DNA of 8,886 nucleotides from Schleiferiaceae bacterium (lineage in GTDB: Bacteria > Bacteroidota > Bacteroidia > Flavobacteriales > Schleiferiaceae): positions 1 through 8,886 of the forward strand of contig JAURMB010000064.1 in assembly GCA_030831045.1 (NCBI GenBank). The letters are read 5' to 3'. The notes beneath the pieces are model-generated. The model was given only the letters and a program-made list of their open reading frames with translations, did no database searches and was not told the origin of the DNA. Shown in pieces: positions 6,145 through 8,886 of this stretch. The translations under genes and the position numbers were made by a program. Within the stretch, counting starts at the first letter, position 1, and the number at the start of each line of letters is the position of its first letter.

Positions 6145-6666
6145 TCAAGCAACCGCAGGCCCGTTCGGCGGCTGCGGAAGCGTAGCGCTCCATTTTGCTT
6201 CTTTACCTTCATTTTGAGGCACTTCCCACGAGGGGGTGCACGCCCACCATGCAATTTTCGTGCTACGGTCTAAGGGCAGTACTGCATGCCAACTCGCCCA
6301 TTGGCCCAGCGCGGCCGGAGGCGACTGCGAATCGTCGATGCGTCGTTTAAAGAGCTTGCGCCCGACCTTGCTTAACGCGGTTTCAAAGCTGTCGTCAAAC
6401 ACTTGAAGCGCCACCAGTCCGCCCGAAAGACGTTGGACGTGCATCACGTCAAAGAGGCGACCGTCGCGCCAAAATTCGTCAGCGTCTGCATGAAGCGCCG
6501 CATATTCGTCGGCCGTAAGAACCCAGCGTTCCAGCGCTTCTCCGGCGGCCACCCGCTGGGCGAGGCTCCGCTTGGCCGTCGTGCTGTTCCAAAAGAGGCT
6601 AAATTCCGCGCCGAGCAGGGCCCAGAGCATGATGGCTAATCCAAAAGTCGCAGTCACGCGGTACAC
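6145..6666 (-). CDS. Membrane-anchored protein of unknown function, upstream partner of the receptor
   Basis: The 173-residue product has a hydrophobic N-terminus (about 7-25) that would act as a signal anchor, placing the rest in the periplasm. A soluble region follows with LTADEYAAL (50-58), then DEFWRDGRLFDVM (63-75), VALQVFDDSFETAL (85-98), and a tryptophan- and proline-rich tail (WASWHAVLP, WWACTPSWEVP). From memory, unchecked, the EF-x-x-x-G-(R/E)-(L/M)-(F/Y)-D pattern recalls small Bacteroidota proteins encoded next to TonB-dependent receptors, some near copper-related genes. The gene precedes the receptor by 29 bp on the same strand, so a role in the same uptake function or its regulation is likely. 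The start is GTG 6666, five bases after a TACATTTA motif; GTG 6657 is an in-frame alternative. Confidence 0.7.
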   Translation of the reverse strand: MYRVTATFGLAIMLWALLGAEFSLFWNSTTAKRSLAQRVAAGEALERWVLTADEYAALHADADEFWRDGRLFDVMHVQRLSGGLVALQVFDDSFETALSKVGRKLFKRRIDDSQSPPAALGQWASWHAVLPLDRSTKIAWWACTPSWEVPQNEGKEAKWSATLPQPPNGPAVA

Positions 6667-6671
6667 AGGCC

Positions 6672-6679
6672 TAAATGTA
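6672..6679 (-). promoter_or_regulatory. Candidate -7 promoter element TACATTTA (minus strand)
   Basis: On the minus strand TACATTTA ends five bases before the GTG at 6666, nearly the same spacing as the identical octamer before the gene at 2095. It would start an almost leaderless transcript for the 173-residue protein and the receptor. No -33 TTTG element is evident. Confidence 0.45.
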
Positions 6680-6711
6680 GCAGATTTTCAGGCGCAGCGC
6701 GCCGTAGGATT

Positions 6712-6719
6712 TACCTTAG
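6712..6719 (+). promoter_or_regulatory. Candidate -7 promoter element TACCTTAG
   Basis: TACCTTAG ends five bases before the ATG at 6725, in the layout seen at 2083 and at 6679-6672. It faces away from the minus-strand element 32 bp to its left, so both divergent promoters share this short region. A regulator bound between them could affect both directions. Confidence 0.45.
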
Positions 6720-6724
6720 CCCCT

Positions 6725-7702
6725 ATGAAGCACCTGTACACCCTGATTTTTACCGCCTTCAGCCTGCTCGCTCAGGCCCAAACCCCGGTCGCCGTGCTGA
6801 TGGGCACCGTAACCGATTCTTCGGGCGCCCCCGTGGCCAACCAGCTCGTCACCGTTACGGCGACTCCAACGCCCGGAACTGCCGGCAGCGCCGTAACCTA
6901 TGTTTACACGACCTCGTCGTCGGGGTTTTTTGGGGATTCCCTGCAGCTCCCCAGCGTGATGGGCACCGTGGTCGTTTCGACGCTTAACTGCACGGGGTTG
7001 CCGATCAGCAACACCTTCAACTACAGCCCCAACACCGGTTTTATTATGACCTGGACCTGCAACTTCGTGCTCTGTTCCGCCGGGGGCGGTGGGGGCGGAG
7101 GCGGGGGTACGCCCTTGACGTGCGCCGCGCTTTTTGTGCCGGACTCCAACCAAGTCAACCCTGGCCTCGTGCACCTGGTCAACGCCTGCTCAACCACCTA
7201 CTCGGGCCCTGCGGCCACCACCACAACGGCCTACGCCTGGAGCTTTGGTGACGGCGGAACCGCGACCGGCGCGTACCCCAGCCACTTTTATACGGCTCCG
7301 GGCACCTACGGAGTCTGCGTGACCATGGCCTCGACCACTTCCAACGGGTTTACCTGCACCGACACCTACTGCGACTCGATCACCATCGACAGCACCGGAT
7401 TCCTCGTCTTCAAAAACCAAGCGGGCTGGACCCTTCAGGTCATCGACGCCAGCCAGCTTACGAGCATTGAATACCCGCAACTCGCCCTTCACGTGCTGCC
7501 CAACCCCGCGGTGCGCGGAACGCGCCTAACCTGGGCGAGCAACGTCGCCGTGGACCGCGTAGAGCTGAGCGACCTGCAGGGCCGTGTTCTGCGCACGGGA
7601 ACCGCAACCCTCGACACCGAAGGATTGCCCGCGGGCACCTACGTGCTTCAGGCCACCACGGTTTGGGGGCCGGTTTCGCAGCGGGTTATCCTCGTTCCAT
7701 AA
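6725..7702 (+). CDS. Secreted T9SS type A protein with PKD domain
   Basis: The 325-residue product has a signal peptide (MKHLYTLIFTAFSLLAQAQ, cleavage near 19). It continues with a carboxypeptidase-regulatory-like or Ig-like domain (about 22-117) that opens with MGTVTDSSGAPVANQLVTV, then a nine-glycine linker (120-128). A PKD domain follows (about 131-222) with AYAWSFGDGG and HFYTAPGTYGVCVTM. The type A T9SS sorting domain (about 252-325) contains LHVLPNPAVRG, VELSDLQGRVL and LPAGTYVLQA. Several cysteines (for example C89, C112, C117, C133, C155) may form disulfides outside the cell. No enzyme domain is seen, so an adhesive or structural surface role is the best guess. The frame is open back to 6572, but ATG 6725 gives the signal peptide and follows a promoter-like motif. 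Confidence 0.85.
   Translation: MKHLYTLIFTAFSLLAQAQTPVAVLMGTVTDSSGAPVANQLVTVTATPTPGTAGSAVTYVYTTSSSGFFGDSLQLPSVMGTVVVSTLNCTGLPISNTFNYSPNTGFIMTWTCNFVLCSAGGGGGGGGGTPLTCAALFVPDSNQVNPGLVHLVNACSTTYSGPAATTTTAYAWSFGDGGTATGAYPSHFYTAPGTYGVCVTMASTTSNGFTCTDTYCDSITIDSTGFLVFKNQAGWTLQVIDASQLTSIEYPQLALHVLPNPAVRGTRLTWASNVAVDRVELSDLQGRVLRTGTATLDTEGLPAGTYVLQATTVWGPVSQRVILVP
7082..7107 (+). other. G-rich tract encoding a poly-glycine linker; possible G-quadruplex
   Basis: Three runs of five G (7082-7086, 7091-7095, 7103-7107) alternate with three GG pairs. The tract encodes Gly120-Gly128 with mixed glycine codons. The coding strand has enough G runs for a two-tetrad or imperfect three-tetrad quadruplex. It may be merely a codon consequence of the flexible linker between the N-terminal and PKD domains. 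Confidence 0.45.
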
Positions 7703-7710
7703 TACGAAGC

Positions 7711-8418
7711 ATGCGGTTCGTCTCCGTTCCTTTTGAGGTCAAGCCCGACCTCGTTCGGTCGGAGGCTCCGCTTCGCGCTGGCGCACCCGACGCGCTGCTC
7801 CTCCGCCAAAAGTGCGCGGAATTCTCCGGGCCCCTGCGCCCCGACCTGGTTGCTTGCGAATCAGGCATCGACGAGGGGCTTGCCCTGCTTGCCGCTGAAT
7901 TGGGTCTGGCGTCGGATGGCCTCGAAGCGCTTGCGCTGCAGTGCCGCGAAGACCTTGCCCTGCTTCACGACGGGGTGCTCCGGGGCATTGCGTTTGCTTT
8001 TCCGAGCGGATTTCGGCCCGCCGCCAACCTCGGCCTCGATTTTGCTGCCGTCCACGCGCCGGTTGCCGACGGCGAAGCGCTGCGCGCCGCGAGTGCAGGC
8101 ATCACGGCCGCCATGAAGCGCGGCCACTTTGAGCGCGGCGTCTGGACCCTAAGTTCCCTTGGATCGTTGAGCCAGCATCCGCACTACGTTCGGCCGCAGG
8201 CGCGCTCGGCCGATGAGCTCTTCTTCCGCACCGAATTTCAAGTTCTCAAAGCCCTTGGCCACGGGTGGACCGGCTTTAGTGTGCGCGTTGAAATGACCCC
8301 GTGGACCGACCTCGCTGCGCACCAGCAGCAGGAACTGCGCCAAAGCCTGGGCAGCATGAGCGCGGCCAGCCGCAGCTACAAAAACCTTCACGAAGTCGCC
8401 GCATTGCTCGGCGTTTAG
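7711..8418 (+). CDS. DUF3445 protein, heme-dependent oxidative N-demethylase family
   Basis: The 235-residue product matches the DUF3445 family, whose characterised member is the alpha subunit of a heme-dependent oxidative N-demethylase acting on small methylated amines. The conserved order is visible: QCREDLALL (77-85), AFPSGFRPAANLG (96-108) and AAVHAPV (112-118). It continues with VWTLSSL (144-150), HPHYVRP (156-162), DELFFRTEFQVLKAL (168-182) and SYKNL (222-226). The domain is shorter than some family members, and no beta, gamma or delta subunit genes flank it, so it may act alone or on a different substrate. It begins 8 bp after the PKD protein's stop, suggesting co-transcription although the two have no obvious functional link. 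The frame is open back to 7663; ATG 7711 starts at the family's usual N-terminus. Its stop overlaps the convergent gene's stop. Confidence 0.78.
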   Translation: MRFVSVPFEVKPDLVRSEAPLRAGAPDALLLRQKCAEFSGPLRPDLVACESGIDEGLALLAAELGLASDGLEALALQCREDLALLHDGVLRGIAFAFPSGFRPAANLGLDFAAVHAPVADGEALRAASAGITAAMKRGHFERGVWTLSSLGSLSQHPHYVRPQARSADELFFRTEFQVLKALGHGWTGFSVRVEMTPWTDLAAHQQQELRQSLGSMSAASRSYKNLHEVAALLGV

Positions 8419-8886
8419 CGCATCAGATGCAGCGCCCCCGTCAAGATGACTGGGTCGACCACATTGACGTTTTTGGCCTTAGCCACTACGAAGTACACCC
8501 CCGCAGGCGCGTTTCGGCCGTTCACGCTGCCGTCCCAAAAATCCTCAGGTCGCGTGCCCGTGGCCACGACGGCCCCATTGCGGTTGCGCACCTCCCATTC
8601 GGCCCAATCGACAGCCTGGTACTTCGGGGCCCACTGGTCGTTTTGCCCGTCGGCGTTGGGCGTAAAAACGTTCGGCAGCTCCATGCCGGGACTGCCCAGC
8701 ACCGTGAAGCACAGCGTGTCAGCGCATCCCTGATTGGTTTGCAGTCCGACGCAAATACGGTAGCGAATCTGCGCGGCGCCGTAGGTGTGGCTGAAACTGA
8801 GCTGGGGCGGACCGCTTCCGCCAAAACCCCGCACGTCGCGCTGGCCGTCGCCCCAATCGACCCACATCGACGAGCCCGGAGCCAAG
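8415..8886 (-). CDS. C-terminal part of a T9SS type B (gliding-motility-associated) PKD protein, 5' end outside window
   Basis: The visible 156 C-terminal residues come from a larger secreted protein whose start lies beyond the right edge. It contains the end of a PKD-like domain (VDWGDGQRDV, then SFSHTYGAA and YRICVGL, with a cysteine pair GCADTLC). A type B sorting domain follows, with its signature ELPNVFTPNADGQNDQW, then WEVRNRNGAVV, FWDGSVNGRNAPAGVYF and a final VILTGALHLMR. Such C-termini direct export through the type IX system, often of very large adhesins or gliding-associated proteins. The complete length and any catalytic domain cannot be seen. Its TAA stop (8417-8415) overlaps the stop of the convergent DUF3445 gene, leaving no room for a separate terminator between them. 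Confidence 0.88.
   Translation of the reverse strand, partial: LAPGSSMWVDWGDGQRDVRGFGGSGPPQLSFSHTYGAAQIRYRICVGLQTNQGCADTLCFTVLGSPGMELPNVFTPNADGQNDQWAPKYQAVDWAEWEVRNRNGAVVATGTRPEDFWDGSVNGRNAPAGVYFVVAKAKNVNVVDPVILTGALHLMR

Noticed and set aside
6116..6193. N-terminal extension of the receptor to ATG 6193
   Set aside because: It would overlap the upstream gene's end and precede the signal peptide; ATG 6115 fits better.
6572..6724. Upstream in-frame extension of the PKD protein to ATG 6572
   Set aside because: It would overlap the divergent gene and bury the signal peptide that starts at ATG 6725.

Overview
The window looks like chromosomal DNA of a GC-rich member of the Bacteroidota, most likely Flavobacteriales or a relative. 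The evidence is three proteins with type IX secretion (T9SS) C-terminal sorting signals (two type A, one type B), a TonB-dependent receptor, no Shine-Dalgarno sequences before the genes, and promoter-like TAnnTTTG-type motifs placed almost directly before start codons. I cannot name the genus.

Layout. Positions 1-96 are AT-rich, unlike everything that follows, and run into a 44-nt 3' fragment of tRNA-Asn(GTT) (97-140) that still has its terminator (147-175). This is the structure expected at the distal attachment site of an element integrated into a tRNA gene, with the element lying to the left of the window. Next come a possible 28-residue membrane peptide (214-300), a 109-residue putative dimeric alpha/beta-barrel protein (316-645) and a secreted T9SS type A protein with two tandem beta-sandwich modules (796-2043). 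A strong hairpin ends that gene and abuts the promoter of a three-gene cluster: a DUF1801 protein (2095-2505), a TfoX N-terminal-domain protein (2512-2850) and a luciferase-like flavin-dependent oxidoreductase (2862-3863). This cluster converges, over a bidirectional hairpin, on a minus-strand pair: a 173-residue membrane-anchored protein (6666-6145) followed by a TonB-dependent receptor (6115-3914).

A 58-bp divergent intergenic region separates that pair from a plus-strand T9SS type A PKD-domain protein (6725-7702), followed 8 bp later by a DUF3445 protein of the heme-dependent oxidative N-demethylase family (7711-8418). The latter overlaps tail to tail, by its stop codon, with a minus-strand T9SS type B protein that continues past the right edge.

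How the genes relate: the T9SS cargos and the receptor are all envelope or exported proteins. The 2095-3863 genes are probably one cytoplasmic transcription unit with no clear shared pathway. I found no CRISPR array, insertion sequence, defence cassette or biosynthetic cluster, and no clearly new multi-gene system. The items most worth a second look are the tRNA-Asn attachment scar, the motif placement that suggests leaderless transcripts, and the little-known 173-residue partner of the receptor.
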